NCBI RefSeq assembly: GCF_000321225.1
Contig: NW_004450402.1
Span: 3,736,274-3,800,273 of the forward strand
Direction of reading: 5' to 3'
Origin: Odobenus rosmarus divergens
Taxonomy: Eukaryota; Chordata; Mammalia; Carnivora; Odobenidae
Length of the DNA: 64,000 bases
In this document: one piece after another, positions 1 through 11,885 of the stretch
Layout of the letters: the number at the start of each line of letters is the position of its first letter
Position numbering within the stretch: position 1 is the first letter of the stretch
Position numbers and translations under genes: made by a program
Notes under the pieces: generated by a model
The model's input: the letters and a program-made list of their open reading frames with translations, nothing else
What the model was told of the DNA's origin: nothing
The model's database searches: none

Positions 1-63
1 GATCCTGATCTGAGCCCAAACCAAGAGTTACGTGCTTAAAAGCCTGAGCCATCCAGGAGCCCC
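1..63 (-). repeat. SINEC (tRNA-derived carnivore SINE), 5' end only, cut by window edge
   Basis: On the minus strand this reads as the head of a carnivore SINE: the reverse complements of GAGCCATCCAGGAGCCCC and GATCTGAGCCCAAACC match the promoter-containing tRNA-like part. It is more diverged than other copies here. The rest lies outside the window. Confidence 0.7.
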
Positions 64-118
64 ATAGTTGTTGTTGTTTTTTTTTTTAAGTTGATATATA
101 TATCGTGTGTGTGTGTAT
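64..118. repeat. Poly-T followed by short TA and GT dinucleotide runs
   Basis: A T-rich run is followed by a short (TA)n and a (GT)n tract. It is low-complexity sequence next to the SINE remnant, and no function is visible. Confidence 0.7.
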
Positions 119-280
119 GATGAAGCTAGTTATGTAAATTACCACACAAGATAAATTCTTTCTGGTAAGATATAAAAGAGCATGTAGATGAAAGAGGGGA
201 AAAAAGAGAGAGAGAGAAACTAGATACCAATCTGAAAGCAATGCTTCAACAAAGGAAGCAACTGAGATAGTGTACTGGAT

Positions 281-409
281 TTCTTTTTTTTCTTTCCCTT
301 CTTTTTGTTCCTTTGTTCTTTCGTTTTTTCATTCTTTCTTTTTTTCCTTTCATCCTCCCTTCCTCCCTTTTCTCTTTCTTTTGTTCTCTTTCTCTTCCTT
401 TTTCTTTCT
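281..409. repeat. Polypyrimidine (CTTT/CCTT-rich) tract
   Basis: About 130 bases are almost pure C and T on the plus strand, with irregular CTTT, CCTTT and TCTTTC units and few purines. The lysine/arginine/glutamate-rich frame on the opposite strand (220-543) is a by-product of this composition. Confidence 0.85.
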
Positions 410-420
410 ATAATGAAAAA

Positions 421-2485
421 TTCATGAATAATTGTGTAACAAAAATAATTACAAAATGCTCTAAGGAGGTTCTGGTTATGCTTCCTCTTATTGACTACCG
501 ATATGTTCAAATTTACCGAAGTCCCTTGGAAAGATTCCCTCACAATAATTTAAATCCCCATGCTCCTTCCTTATGTGTCACAGGGATTTAAAAGGATCCT
601 TTTAAAAATGTTTGGTCTATTTTTCTCTGCTGAACTGAGCATGAGTACCTTGGTTGTGTCTCCCATGCCCTCATGCCTAGGGTCCAGGTTCCCTTGGCAC
701 GCCTGCAGCCATACTCATTCCAGGTCCCATCTGTCCTGAGAACCTTCACACAAGCCTTGTGCAGGTGCCTCTTACTTAAAGGATCCACAAAGTTCCCACT
801 CCACCAAGGCCCCAGGGAACCAGCTTTCTTCATAGGTCACACCACTTCCTTTCAGACTCATCCTTTTCTGGCTCCTGCCTTTGAGGGCCCATGCACCCAG
901 ACAAAAGCTTCAGTGGTGCTGGCTTCAGGATGGCTTCAAATACATGAAATTTCTATTAATTACTCTGGGATTCCAGAAACTTCTGGGAAGTGGAGATGGA
1001 GACGTTTACATATTCATTATCTTTAGTTACTTATATTAGCAAGAATAAAGAATTAATATCTTAATAGCTGTGTCACAAAGAGTAGAAACTAGATAGAGTA
1101 AAACTTTAGTCATTTCTACTAAATATCATATACATTAATCCAGTTTGAAGGATGTCACCAAAGGACGATTAAATTGTTTCTTTGCCAATAAAGAAGTTCA
1201 AAATTGTGGAATTGGCTAAAATCCTATAGAATCTCAATAATACACCAAAATTTGAGAGAGTAAAGATAGAGATAGGAGCAATCTCTGGGAGAACGAGGAG
1301 TCTATTCTATTTCGAACACATTTCAGCACCTTGAACCAACACCATTTTGAGACTGGGTTAGCAAATAGGCAAATACATGACAAAAGAAAGCCTTTGGGCA
1401 AGAAATTTTCCCTCTGATCAAGCTTCTAATTAATATGGGTTCATAGTAAATGAGGGAGTTCTTTTCCTCAACTGAATGGGTGCTATAAAATGGAATGGAG
1501 CATTACCTTCATTCAAAAAAAAAAAAAAAAACTGGCTCCAAAGACTGCATCTACCTGGAGTAGAGGTTACACTGAAGAGATTAACAATCTTTCTGATGGT
1601 CCAACAACCATGGGGATGAAACTGTATAGGAACAAAGTGATGTTCCTATAGTCTCAGCTTCTTCTCCCACTCCACTCATCAAATCATCAAAATGATGTTA
1701 TAAAACTACATTCACCATCTTTTCAGCTCAAGATCTGATGTAAAGATTCCTTGACTCTTCATGGAACAATTTGGGGATCTTTGATGAATCTTCTCCCTCC
1801 GTTTTAGGGAGACAAACTGAGCTAAATCTATTATGATTCAAATATAAATAACTAGGACAATATTTAAATCCTTTAAAATGATTTCATGACACAGATGAGA
1901 GAGATAGACACATTTCAAGAGTTAGAATATGTTTTGGAAAAAAAATTAACTACAAGAAATTTAATTAAATTTATTATAGAGAGCATCTTCTTTTCACTGT
2001 CAAGGAAATTAAAGAAAATATGTGAAATGAGAGATGAAAGTTAGGTGGCACAAGGGCACAATTAGGAAACAAGGAAAACAAGTAACATTATGGCAGGATG
2101 GAAACCAATAGTAGAAACCATAAAGAACAAAATCCCTACTGGATAAAGTCATATCAGTTATATTAAGGACAGGTTTCAGCATATGTAGTAAAAGAATAAG
2201 AAAATAAAATTGATCTGAGAAAAGATAACAGATACGGAAGACATACGACAGTATGTCATATGAATCATTGTAGATGATGAATCATTGTAGATCCAGAAGA
2301 AAAGGGTAAATAGAACTAGAGCAATATTCAGAGATATATATGAAGGAGACTTTTCTTTCAAACAAATACCTTTAGTCTAGAAGGGTTAATTAGATACAAG
2401 GTAAAATTAAAATATATACTAAAACATAGATGATATTTCTCAGTGAAATTTTAGAATTTCAATACTGAAGAAAGAGACCTATAAA
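421..2485. other. Unassigned non-coding DNA
   Basis: I see no gene, RNA or recognisable repeat in this stretch apart from a poly-A run at about 1516-1531. The frames at 588-833 and 673-1026 overlap on opposite strands, have no family resemblance I recognise, and sit in ordinary non-coding sequence. Confidence 0.5.
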
Positions 2486-2489
2486 TTCT

Positions 2490-2870
2490 GTGGGAGATGT
2501 TATTGTTCCCAATTATTAACTACCACCTTCCTTTGGCAGAGTATCCTTCCTTCAGTTATTTTGGATTTGTTCAATAACATGTGAATGAATCTGACTTATG
2601 CCCCATCAGTCAGAAACTTGTAGAGACATCAAGAGTTTTTGCCAACTTTATTGCTCCTTGGCTTTTTTTCTGGAAAAGTCCATGTTCCAGATAGGGGCTG
2701 CTTCCTCAGCCTGTACCCCAGAATGGGAATACACAAGAAACAGAAGAGCACGCAACCACTAGGCTGGAGCAGATCCATAGAACCTGACCACCAACAAGTG
2801 GTATGAGGGAGTTGGAAGCCACTGTGCTTTTGAGGTTATAATATCGTATACCTAGTGAAAACTAACACAC
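2490..2870 (+). repeat. Possible old LTR relic (MaLR-like)
   Basis: The stretch around 2695-2870 (CCTGTACCCCAGAATGGG, then GGAAGCCACTGTGCTTTTGAGG and an ending in ACTAACACAC) has the flavour of the 3' part of a mammalian MaLR-type LTR. The match is from memory of the family style only and the boundaries are soft. Confidence 0.3.
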
Positions 2871-2924
2871 ACACCAAGGCAGAAAAATTAGGTTACCAAC
2901 CCAAGACTGACAGCATATTGGCCT

Positions 2925-3159
2925 CAGACTTCTCTCTCCATAACAGTAGATGCCAGAATAGAAAGGAGTAATGTCTTCAGAGTTTTCAAAGTAAAAGTTT
3001 GTGACATAAGAATTTTATTCCCACTGAAAAGGTCATTTAAGTATTCAAGATAACCATAAAATACCAGATATGCAAAAATTTAGGAATTATATTACTCATG
3101 AAATATTACCAGAAGATGTTTACCAACTAACTAAGCAACACACCAATATCTGGAGCTTT
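2925..3159 (+). mobile_element. Old L1 fragment (ORF1 C-terminal region)
   Basis: The segment containing GTAGATGCCAGAATAGAAAGGAG and TAAGAATTTTATTCCCACTG resembles the ORF1 3' portion of old L1M elements. It is heavily decayed. The SINE at 3160-3325 separates it from further L1-like sequence downstream. Confidence 0.5.
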
Positions 3160-3325
3160 CAAAGATTTTATTTACTTATTTGTCAGAGACAGAGAGAGGC
3201 AGGAAGAGAAAGAAGCAGGCTTCCCACTGAGTAAGGAGCCCAGTGCAGGATTCAGTCCCAGGACCCTGTGATCATGACCTGAGCCAAAGGCAAATGCTTA
3301 ACTGACTGAGCCATCCAAGTATCCC
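3160..3325 (-). mobile_element. SINEC insertion, minus strand
   Basis: It begins with the reverse-complemented A-tail (AAAGATTTTATTTACTTATT) and ends with the reverse complement of the tRNA-like head. Near-identical 16-bp target-site duplications flank it: ATCTGGAGCTTTCAAA on the left and ATCTAGAGCTTTCAAA at about 3327-3342. It is moderately diverged. Confidence 0.9.
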
Positions 3326-3342
3326 GATCTAGAGCTTTCAAA

Positions 3343-3835
3343 TTGGCAAAGTCATGATATGAATGAATTGGCAGAAAGAATGGAAACCATTTACATAAAG
3401 AATTAATTGGAATTGGCTATGGTAATTACAGAGAAAAGTTAAACAATTTATTTAAAGAGAAGATATATAAAAAAGAAAATAATATAACAATGATAAAACG
3501 AGACAGACATACTAGATAATACCAACAAAAGTAAAATTATGATAATTTCCAGATTTTATAAAGGAGGGACTCGGTATCACTGTTTTTTTCTTGACATTGC
3601 TTACTAGAAAAATATAGGTTGAAGCATTTTTAAAAGTTATCAAAAGTAATTAAAAACAATCTGTAAAAGTCCAGTAACAAACTATAAAATATCAGCAACA
3701 CATGTGTCAAAAGATTGATGTCTATAATATATGAAACATCCTAACTGAAAAATGAGCAATGTTCATAAATATGCAAATTATTAGAGATCAAATGCAAATG
3801 GGAAATAAATATATGGAAAGTATTCTCTGTCACCT
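3343..3835 (+). mobile_element. Old L1 fragment (ORF2 region)
   Basis: The sequence from about 3690 to 3830 (TATAATATATGAAACATCC, AAAATGAGCAATG, AGAGATCAAATGCAAATG) resembles the late ORF2 region of L1 in sense orientation. The upstream part is less clear. It probably belongs to the same decayed element as 2925-3159. Confidence 0.45.
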
Positions 3836-5502
3836 TTTTTCCCTTTTTTTTCCTTTTTTCTTTCTTTTATGGAGGTTTAATTGACATATAACATTATAGT
3901 AGATTCAGGTGTACAATACAATGATTTGATATTTGTATATATGATCACCACAATGAATTAACACCTGTCACTGTGTAGTTACAATTTTTTTCTTATGATG
4001 AAGACATTATTTATAGTTATCATACTGTATATTATGTCCTCATGACTTATTTTACAACTAGAAGTTTATAACTTTTGACTCCCTTCACCCATTTTGCCCA
4101 TCCACCACCCCTTGCCTCTGGCAATTACTGATATGTTCTCTGTATATATAAGTTTTGTTTTGGTTTTTCAGACCATGTATAAGTGAGAGCATATGGTATT
4201 TGTCTTTCTTTCTGTAACTTATGTTAACATAGTGCCCTCAAGGCCCATCCATATTGTTGCAAATGGCAAGATTTCTTTCTCATTTATGATTAAATAATAG
4301 TCTGTTGTATATATATTTACCACATCTTCTTTATCCATTTTTCCATCAATGGACACTTAGGTTGTTTCCATATCTTTGTAAATAATGCTGCAGTGAACAT
4401 CGGAGTGCATATATCTTTTCAAGTTATAGTGTTCTCATTTCCTTCAGATAAATACCTAGAAGGGGAATTGCTGGATCATATGGTAGTTCAATTTTTAATT
4501 TTTTGAGGAACCTTCATACTGTTTTCCATAGTGGCTGCACCAATTTACATCCCCACCAATAGTGCACAAGTGTTTTCTTTTCTCCACATCTTTGCCAACA
4601 CTTATTATTTCTTGTTTTTTGATAATAGCCATTTTAACAGGTGTGAAGGGATAGCTCATTGTGGTTTTGATTAGAATTTCCCAGACACACAGTGATGTTG
4701 AGCATCTTTTCATGTACCTGTCAGCCATCTGTATGTCTTCTTTGAAAAAAATGAAATTCAGATTTTCTGCCCATTTTTTTCCATCAGATTATTGTTTTTG
4801 CTGTTGAGTTGTATGATTTCTTTACATATTTTGGATATTAACCTCTTATCTAATATATGATTTGCAAATATTTTCTCCCATTCACTAGATTGCCTTTTTA
4901 TTTTGTTGATGGCTTCTTTTGCTAGGCAGAACCTTTTTAGTTTAATGTCTTTCTACTTATTTATTTTTGCTTTTGTTGGTTTTGTTCTTGGAGTCAGATC
5001 CAAAAAAATCATCACCAAGATCTGTGTCAAGGACCCTACTGCCTATGTTTTCTTCTAGGAGTTTTATGGTTACAGGTCTTACATTCAACTCTTACATCCA
5101 TTTTGAGTTAATTTTTGTGTATGGTGTAAGATATTGATCCAGTTTCATTCTTTTACATGTGGCTGTCCAGTTTTTACAACACTGTTTCCTGAAGAGACTG
5201 TCCTTTCCTTATTGTGTATTCTTGCCTCCTTTGTCATAAATGAATTGACCATATGTTCATGAGTTTATTTCTGGGCCCTCCATACTGTTCTATTGCTATA
5301 TGTATCCATTTTTATACCAAATACCATATTGTTTTGATTACTATAGTTTTTTAATATAGTTTGAAATCAGAGCGTGTGATGCCTCCAGCTTTGTTCTTCT
5401 TTCTCAAGATTGCTTTGGCTATTCAGAATCTTGTGTTTCTATACAAATTTTGGGATTGTTTGTTCTGTTTCTGTGAAAAATGTCATTGGAATTTTGATAA
5501 GG

Positions 5503-5703
5503 GTGTGCCTGGGTGTCTCAGTCGGTTAAGAGTCTTCCTTTGGCTCAGGTCATAATCTCAGGGTCCTGGGATTGAGCCCCATGTCAGGCTCCCTGCTCAG
5601 CAGGGAATCTGCTTCTCCCTCTCCTGCTGCCCCTCTTCTTCTACTTGTGCTTTCTCTCTCTCTCTCTTTCTCTCAAATAAATAAATAAAATCTTTTAAAA
5701 AAA
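5503..5703 (+). mobile_element. SINEC insertion in the old L1
   Basis: A full-length SINE runs from GTGTGCCTGGGTGTCTCAG through a CT-rich stretch to AAATAAATAAA and a poly-A. The 15-bp target duplication GGAATTTTGATAAGG is perfect at 5488-5502 and 5704-5718, which proves it inserted into the minus-strand L1. Confidence 0.95.
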
Positions 5704-5804
5704 GGAATTTTGATAAGGACTGCATTGAACCTGGAAATCACTTTGGGTAGAATGGGCATTTTAACAGTATTGATCTTCCAATCCATGAACATGGAATATC
5801 CTTC

Positions 5805-5835
5805 CATTTATTTATTTATTTATTTATTTATTTTC
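5805..5835. repeat. (TTTA)n microsatellite
   Basis: About seven TTTA units lie inside the old minus-strand L1, probably grown from its A/T-rich sequence. Confidence 0.8.
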
Positions 5836-5962
5836 AATTTCTTTCATGAGCGTCTTACAGTTTTCAGTGTACAGTCTTTCCCTCCTTGATTAATTTTAAT
5901 CCCAGGTATTGTATTCTTTTTGATATAATTTTAAGTGTGATTGTTTCTTAATCTTTCTTTCT

Positions 5963-6282
5963 TTTTTTTATTATGTTATGTTAATCACCATACATTACAT
6001 CATTAGTTTTTGATGTAGTGTTCCATGATTCATTGTTTGCATGTAACACCCAGTGCTCCATGCAGTACGTGCCCTCTTTAATACCCATCACCAGGCTAAC
6101 CCATCCCCCCACCCCCCGCCCCTCTAGAACCTTCAGTTTGTTTCTCAGAGTCCATCGTCTCTCATGGTTCGTCTCCCCCTCCAATTTCCCCCCCTTCATT
6201 TTTCCCTTCCTGCTATCTTCTTTTTTTTTTTTTAACATATAATGTATTATTTGTTTCAGAGGTACAGGTCTGTGATTCAACA
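5963..6282 (-). mobile_element. Younger carnivore L1 3' UTR insertion, 5'-truncated, nested in old L1
   Basis: The reverse complement is a carnivore L1 3' UTR: a G-rich tract (C-runs at about 6106-6121 on the plus strand), then the GGGTATTAAAGAGGGCACG and GAGCACTGGGTGTTACATG motifs, then ATTAACATAACATAATAAA and poly-A. The 15-bp target duplication TTAATCTTTCTTTCT is perfect at 5948-5962 and 6283-6297. Only about 320 bp were copied, which is typical of aborted target-primed reverse transcription. Confidence 0.93.
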
Positions 6283-7431
6283 TTAATCTTTCTTTCTAAT
6301 AGTTTGTTATTAGTAAATAGAAATGCAATTGGATTTTTTTATCTTGCAATCTTACTGAACTTGTTTATTAGTCCTAAGAGGTTTTTTTTTGGAGGAGTCT
6401 TTAGGTTTTTCTATATATAACATTATGTCATCTGCAAATAGTGAAAGTTTTACTTATTCCTTTCCAATTTGAATGCCCTTTACTTTTTTTTTTTGCCTAA
6501 TTGCTCTAGCTAGAACTTCCAATACTATGTTGAATGAAAGTGGCCACAGTGGCATCCTTGTCTTGTTCCTGATCTTAGACGAAAAGTTTTCAGCTTTTCT
6601 CCATTGAGTATGATGTTAGCTGTGGGCTTCTCATATATGGCCTTTATTATATTGAGATACGTTCACTCTATACCCACTTTGTTGAGAATTTTTATCATAA
6701 ATTCATGTTGAATTTTACCAAATGCTTTTTACCTATCTATTGAGATGATGATATGATTTTTATCCTTCATTTTGTTAATGTGGTATATCATACTAATTGA
6801 CTTGTGGATGTTGAAAAATCCTTGCATCCCTGGAATAAATCCAACTTGATTGTGCTGAATTATCCTTGTAATGTGTTGTTAAATTTGGTTTGCTAAGATT
6901 CTGTTGAGGATTTTTGCATCTATGTTCATCAGGGATATTGACCTATAATTTTCTTTTCCTGTGGTATCCTTTTTGGTGTTGGTATCAGAGTGTAGTACTG
7001 GCCTTGTAAAAGATGTTTGGAAGTATTCTTCCCTCTTGTATTTTTTTTGGAGTTTGAGAAGAACTGGTATTAATTCTTTTTAAAATGTTGGTTGAATTCA
7101 CCCGTGAAAATTTCTCGCCCTAGACTTTTGTTTTGGAGGAAGTAAGAAGATTACTGATTTAATCTCCTTACTAGTAAGATTTTCTATTTCTTCATCATTC
7201 AGTCTTGGAAGGCTGTATGTTTCTAGGAATTTATCCATTTCTCCTAGGTTGTTCAATTTATTGGTGTATAATTCTTCATAGGAGTCACTTATGATCCATT
7301 GTATTTTTGTGGTATCAGTTATAACATCTCTTTTACTTCCGGTTTTATTTATTTGAGCCCTCTCCTTTTTTCTTGTTGAGTCTAGCTAAAGGTTTGTCTA
7401 TATTGTTTATCTTTTCAAAGTTTGTCACTTT

Positions 7432-7624
7432 ATTTTTTAAAAGATTTTATTTATTTATTTGACAGAGACACAGTGAGAGAGGAAACACAAGCAGGGGGAG
7501 TGGGAGAGGGAGAAGCAGGCTTCCCTCAGAGCAGGGAACATGATGTGGGGCTCAATCCCAGGACCCTGGGATCATGACCTGAGCTAAAGACAGACACTTA
7601 ACAACTGAGCCACCCAGACACCCC
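7432..7624 (-). mobile_element. SINEC insertion, minus strand
   Basis: It starts with the reverse-complemented tail (AAAAGATTTTATTTATTTAT) and ends with the reverse complement of the SINE head (GAGCCACCCAGACACCCC). The flanks GTTTGTCACTTT and GTTTCTGTCACTTT are an imperfect target duplication that marks the upstream limit of the old L1. Confidence 0.9.
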
Positions 7625-7639
7625 GAGTTTCTGTCACTT

Positions 7640-7850
7640 TTGACGAAAATTCATGAAGAGTCTTTTATGGGATGCTTACAAAGTTGATTTTCACCCTGTA
7701 AGCAATGGGGAGCCGTTAAGGAGTTTAAGAAAGCAGAGTGAATTAAAGGAGAATAGCAGTGGAGAAAAACAAAAGCCAATCTGGGAGGTTATTGTAAAAA
7801 TCCAGATAAATGATGAAGATGACATAGACTAGATCTCAATACAGCCATGT
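7640..7850 (+). repeat. Ancient interspersed repeat, unnamed family A, middle part
   Basis: The segment with GCAATGGGGAGCCGTTAAGG and GGAGGTTATTGTAAAAATCC belongs to a long mammalian repeat whose other parts I see at 12456, 29675, 34620/36664, 51266 and 54285. I recognise its wording but cannot name it with confidence. Confidence 0.45.
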
Positions 7851-7914
7851 CATGTCATTTTGACTGACCAGGCATCCTTTGGCAAAGTCTGATTTAGTGA
7901 GATGTTGATTCTGT

Positions 7915-8278
7915 TCAAAGGAGCTGCCTTAGTTTGTTCAGGCTGCTGTAACAAAGTGCCGTAGACTGGGGGGCTAATCAACAATAGAAATTTATTTCTC
8001 AAAGATCTAGCAGCTGGGAAGTTCAAGATCAAGATGTCAGCAAACTTAGTGCTGGGTGAGGGCCTGTTTCCAGTGTCCTCAAATGGCAGAAGGAGTAAGG
8101 GAGCTCTCTGGGATCTTTTTTATAAGGGCACTAATCCCATTCATGAGGGCCCCACCCTCATGACCTAATCACCCCCCACCCCCGCTCCAAAGACCTTACT
8201 TCCAAACATCATCACATTGGGGATTAGGTTTCAACATTGAACTTGGGGAGGACACAAACATTCAGTCTGTAGCAGGGG
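7915..8278 (-). repeat. MLT1-like (ERVL-MaLR) solo LTR, minus strand
   Basis: It opens with GTTCAGGCTGCTGTAACAAAGTGC and closes with TCAACATTGAACTTGG...CAGTCTGTAGCAGG. This is the layout of a reverse-complemented MLT1/MaLR LTR, including TTTATTTCTC, TTTATAAGGGCACTAATCCC and GGCCCCACCCTCATGACC. No internal retroviral sequence is attached, so it is a solo LTR relic. Confidence 0.8.
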
Positions 8279-8687
8279 TTATCTAACTATCCCAATGATT
8301 TACAGTGGAAAAAAGTTAAACTGCTAGCCAGGCTGTCACAAAGAGAAATGTCCCCCAAACCCCACCCCCAGAAACATGCTGACCTTTCATCTGTGTCATT
8401 TGCCTGTTATCTCCTAAGAGATTTCTTTTGTCTATAACTAATGAGTAAGGAGTACATTGATATCCCTTCCAGGGATCCTCCTGGGCCAAGTTGCATTCAT
8501 CACAGCAGCAAAGCAGTGAACACTTTTGTCCTTTTCCTCTCTCTTTCCCTCTGCTTATTCTCACTCTGAGGCAAAACGCTGGCATTCAGATTTGCATTGG
8601 TAAACATATGCAAATAATGTGTGCATATGTGTTATTGATTTTAACTGATGCTATACAGAAAATCTAAGGAAAGGAATACTTTAGCAA
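8279..8687. other. Unassigned non-coding DNA
   Basis: No gene or repeat is recognised. The minus-strand frame at 8316-8585 has no domain I can identify. Confidence 0.5.
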
Positions 8688-8704
8688 AAGAACAAAAAAA
8701 GTCT

Positions 8705-8905
8705 TTTTTTTAAAAGATTTTATTTATTTATTTGAGAGAGAGAGAATGAGAGAGAGAGAGAGAGCACCCGAGAGGGGGGAGAGTCAGAGGGAGAAGCAGA
8801 CTTCCTGCCGAGCAGGGAGCCTGATGCGGGACTCGATCCCGGGACTCCAGGATCATGACCTGAGCTGAAGGCAGTCGCTTAACCAACTGAGCCACCCAGG
8901 CGCCC
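8705..8905 (-). mobile_element. SINEC insertion, minus strand, with GA-rich body
   Basis: A full SINE is reverse-complemented, with an expanded GAGAGA tract, GGGACTCGATCCCGGGACTC and a terminal GAGCCACCCAGGCGCCC. The flanks AAGAACAAAAAAAGTCT (8688-8704) and AAGAACAAAAAAAAATCTT (from 8906) form the target duplication. Low divergence suggests a fairly young copy. Confidence 0.93.
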
Positions 8906-8924
8906 AAGAACAAAAAAAAATCTT

Positions 8925-9595
8925 AAATAAATATGAAGATAGATGGGACTTGATAGAAAAGGGTATATTTCTAATAGATCTAAGAATTCATACCTACATA
9001 GTTTTATTAAGGCAGTTAAGCAACTATAATCACTTATAGCTAATTTGGGATAATTTTGAGAGTTAACTTAGTGAATGTAACCATCATCAAAAAGATGCTT
9101 TTTGAGAAAATAATTTTGTTTCTATCTAAACATAGGCATTATTTTTTCTTAGGTTTACATGATCTAATCAAGTGAATCAAAGGGAATTCCCTTCTGCAGG
9201 GGAACAGAAAAGGGGAGATAATGATAGGGATAATTTACAAGATTATAGTTTTGTATTTTAGGTAAGGGACTTTTCACCAACCTGTACCAGCCAAGAAGCT
9301 CATAGTATAAAAAGCACACCCTGATTAACAGAAGTATCACCTAATGAAAGTGGTACGCAGTGATGACAGTTCCAAAAATCTAGAAATGTCATAATAAGTG
9401 TGTCTTATTACAGATGGAAATTACCATGTTTAATTCCCATGGCTATTGCAAAGGAAAATAATATGAATAGGAAAATTCTAAGGAATTCACAATGACCCAG
9501 AGAAGCATATGCATTGACCTTTCATTTACTGTTTTGCAGATTATAAAATCGCAAGGGTCATAGAGAAGCCTGAGCTGAAATTAAGGCAGAGTGGG
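8925..9595. other. Unassigned AT-rich DNA
   Basis: No gene, RNA or clear repeat is seen. Confidence 0.5.
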
Positions 9596-9599
9596 GGTG

Positions 9600-9835
9600 G
9601 GGGCAGATGGAGAATCAGGCTTTTGCAACTGGAAATCCTGAGTTTGAAGCCTTTCTTGGTGACATAATAAGTAGGTGGGATTAAACAAATTACTCCTCCT
9701 TACCCGAAAAACTGGTACAATAATGATTCCTTTGTCGGGTAACTGTTGGAATTAACAGATCACAAATAAACTTCTTGGCACATTGTAGGTGGTTAACACA
9801 AGTTAGTTCCCTCCTGCAATAATATGATTCCCTTA
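9600..9835 (+). repeat. MIR SINE relic
   Basis: The MIR arrangement is present: AATCCTGAGTTTGAAGCC (tRNA-like B-box end), then a TAGGTGGGA...AAATTACTCCTCC core and a 3' part ending in TTCTTGGCACATTGTAGGTGG. The copy is old and decayed. Confidence 0.65.
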
Positions 9836-11095
9836 ATAGGATTTTCATCTTATCTCAGACTAGGAAACCCCAATAGATATATGCCATGGACTTAAAAGTT
9901 TATACAGATTGTCTACGTCATACATGGCACATGTGGCAGAAAATATTATAGTATAAAATGTTGCATACATCAGTGTCATAGCAATAGCAAAACAATCCTG
10001 TGGTTTCTTGCCAATACAAATATGGTTATACATTACTGTGTTCTCTGTGATAAATTTCTTTGAGGTTTCAGAATGCTGTGCATAAATAACTATGGCAATC
10101 TATTTAAGATTTAGTTGCTTTTCTATAATGCAAATCTTTGTTTTACATAACTGCCGAACTGTAATATAAATGTTATATAGGACCTTGTCAAAACAAATTT
10201 AATAGTGATCAGATATTAGAATAGTTAGTGGAACTAAATATATTCATAATTTAGGCATTTTTTCCTCAATCTAAGCTTTGAGCACTTATGAAAAGTATTT
10301 GAAGTAAATGAGTGTTTACATGCTGTACTCTGTTCTTATTTGTTAAATTTAATTTTGCTTAAAAAAAGTCAATTGAGAATGGAAGCTTAAAAATTTCAAC
10401 AGGCATCAACATTTTAGGTTAGAAAAACTAGCACATTCTGTTATTACTTTGCCATATGTCATTTTTCCTATTTATGCTCCCATATATTTAGTATTTATTT
10501 TTCCACACTATTTATAAATCATAATATACTACACAAAGAATAAAAGCCAGATTTTTTTCAGTTATCTAAATGGCCCTTTATAAAAGCATCTTTTCAGTAA
10601 ATTACTTTTGAATATAAACATGCTTCCTCATCTCATTTGTGTGAATAAATATAGGGTTGATGACTGCATCTTTAAATTATGTGTTTCTTGCAGTCATAAG
10701 TTAAGGAGAGAATAAAACAATGATGGATTAAAAAATTATTCCTGATGCAACACAATTAGTTATACATAAGAAACTGCTCCCACCCATTCATTCCCCTCTT
10801 GTCTCAGATTTGTTCCCGAATGGTGGGCTGTCCTAGAGACACTTACAGAGGCCTTCAAAGTCAATCAGGAGCACCATGACACTATGAACATTTTTTGTAA
10901 AGAAAATGTAAAATTTTATTTTACTAAAACTAAGAAAATTAACAATGAACCCATTCACAGTCTAATGAAACAACCATAATTTTTCATTGTTTCTATTAAA
11001 GAAGCAAGTAATTTGTGTATATTGTTTATAATGTGAAAGTCTGGCAAGCAAAACAGAAATAGATGGATAGTATCCATATCCCACCACAGTAATCT
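9836..11095. other. Unassigned AT-rich DNA
   Basis: About 1.25 kb of AT-rich sequence has no recognisable gene, RNA or transposon. It could hold conserved non-coding elements, which cannot be seen from one sequence. Confidence 0.5.
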
Positions 11096-11103
11096 TCTTT
11101 GTT

Positions 11104-11299
11104 TAAAAAGATTTATTTATTTGAGAGAGAGGGGGCATGCTCATGCACAGGGACGGGGTGTAAAATCTCAAGCAGACTCCTCGCTGTGCACAGAGCCCAT
11201 TGCCCCAGCCCTATGCCAATTCTTCATCTCAGGAGAGATTATGACCTGACCCGAAATCAAGAGTCAGACACTCAACTGACAGAGCCACCCAGGTGCCCC
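11104..11299 (-). mobile_element. Older SINEC copy, minus strand
   Basis: The reverse-complemented tail (AAAAAGATTTATTTATTTGAG) and head (CAACTGACAGAGCCACCCAGG) are both present. The middle is diverged (GCTCATGCACAGGGACGGGG) and I see no clear target duplication, so it is older than most copies here. Confidence 0.82.
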
Positions 11300-11503
11300 T
11301 GGAAACACTTTCTTAAGTAGCCTTGAGGACCCCATGAGTGTATGTGTGAATTTGTGTATAGTACAGGATCTCCTTGGATGTTCTTTTCTATAGCCTGCTT
11401 TTGTTCAGACAACAATGTATCAAAGATATGGTTATAGATCAATAAATATAATACTCCTATCAAGCATAAGAGTAAAAGCTAATCTTTAGGAGGGCTTAAC
11501 ATT

Positions 11504-11885
11504 TCCCAGAATGTTGTATAAATTGACTCACACAGTATGTAGCCTTTCGAGTCTGACTTTTTCACCTGATGTAATGCATTTGAGATTTATTCATGTTATA
11601 ACCTACATCAGTAGGGGTTTTTTTTCCTTTTTATTGCTGAGTAGTATTCTGTCATATGTATGTACCACAATGTTTTAATCCATTCACCAATTGAAGGACA
11701 TTTGAGTTTTTTACAATTATGAAAAAAAGCTGATATAAAAATTCAGGTACAGGTTGTTGTGTACATAATATTGTCCTCAATCTTGGATAAATACCAAGGA
11801 ATAGGGATAGTGGTTTTATGGTAAAGGTATATTTACCCTTACAGAAATTTTCCAAAGTATCTGTGTCATGGCTCATGGTACTTAT
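11504..11885 (-). mobile_element. Old L1 fragment (late ORF2 region), minus strand
   Basis: The string AGAATGTTGTATAAATTGAC, then CAGTATGTAGCCTTTCGAG, TTTTATTGCTGAGTAGTATTC and GGATAAATACCAAGG, is the reverse-complemented ORF2 3' region and adjoining 3' UTR of old L1M families. Confidence 0.75.

Larger units (their letters stand above)
3850..7431 (-). mobile_element. Old LINE-1 (L1M type), minus strand, 3' UTR through reverse-transcriptase region
   Basis: Read on the minus strand, the element runs from the reverse-transcriptase region (about 7400) to its 3' end (about 3850). The translation at 4495-4728 minus, with [13 protein letters not shown] and [13 protein letters not shown], is the L1 ORF2 C-terminal region. 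The left end (TATGGAGGTTTAATTGACAT) is the reverse-complemented 3' UTR of old L1M families. All frames are broken, so it is inactive. It is interrupted by a SINE (5503-5703), a younger L1 end (5963-6282) and, at its upstream limit, a SINE (7432-7624). Confidence 0.88.

Noticed and set aside
220..591. Overlapping frames with lysine/arginine/glutamate-rich or phenylalanine/serine-rich products
   Set aside because: Both are translations of the two strands of a polypyrimidine tract.
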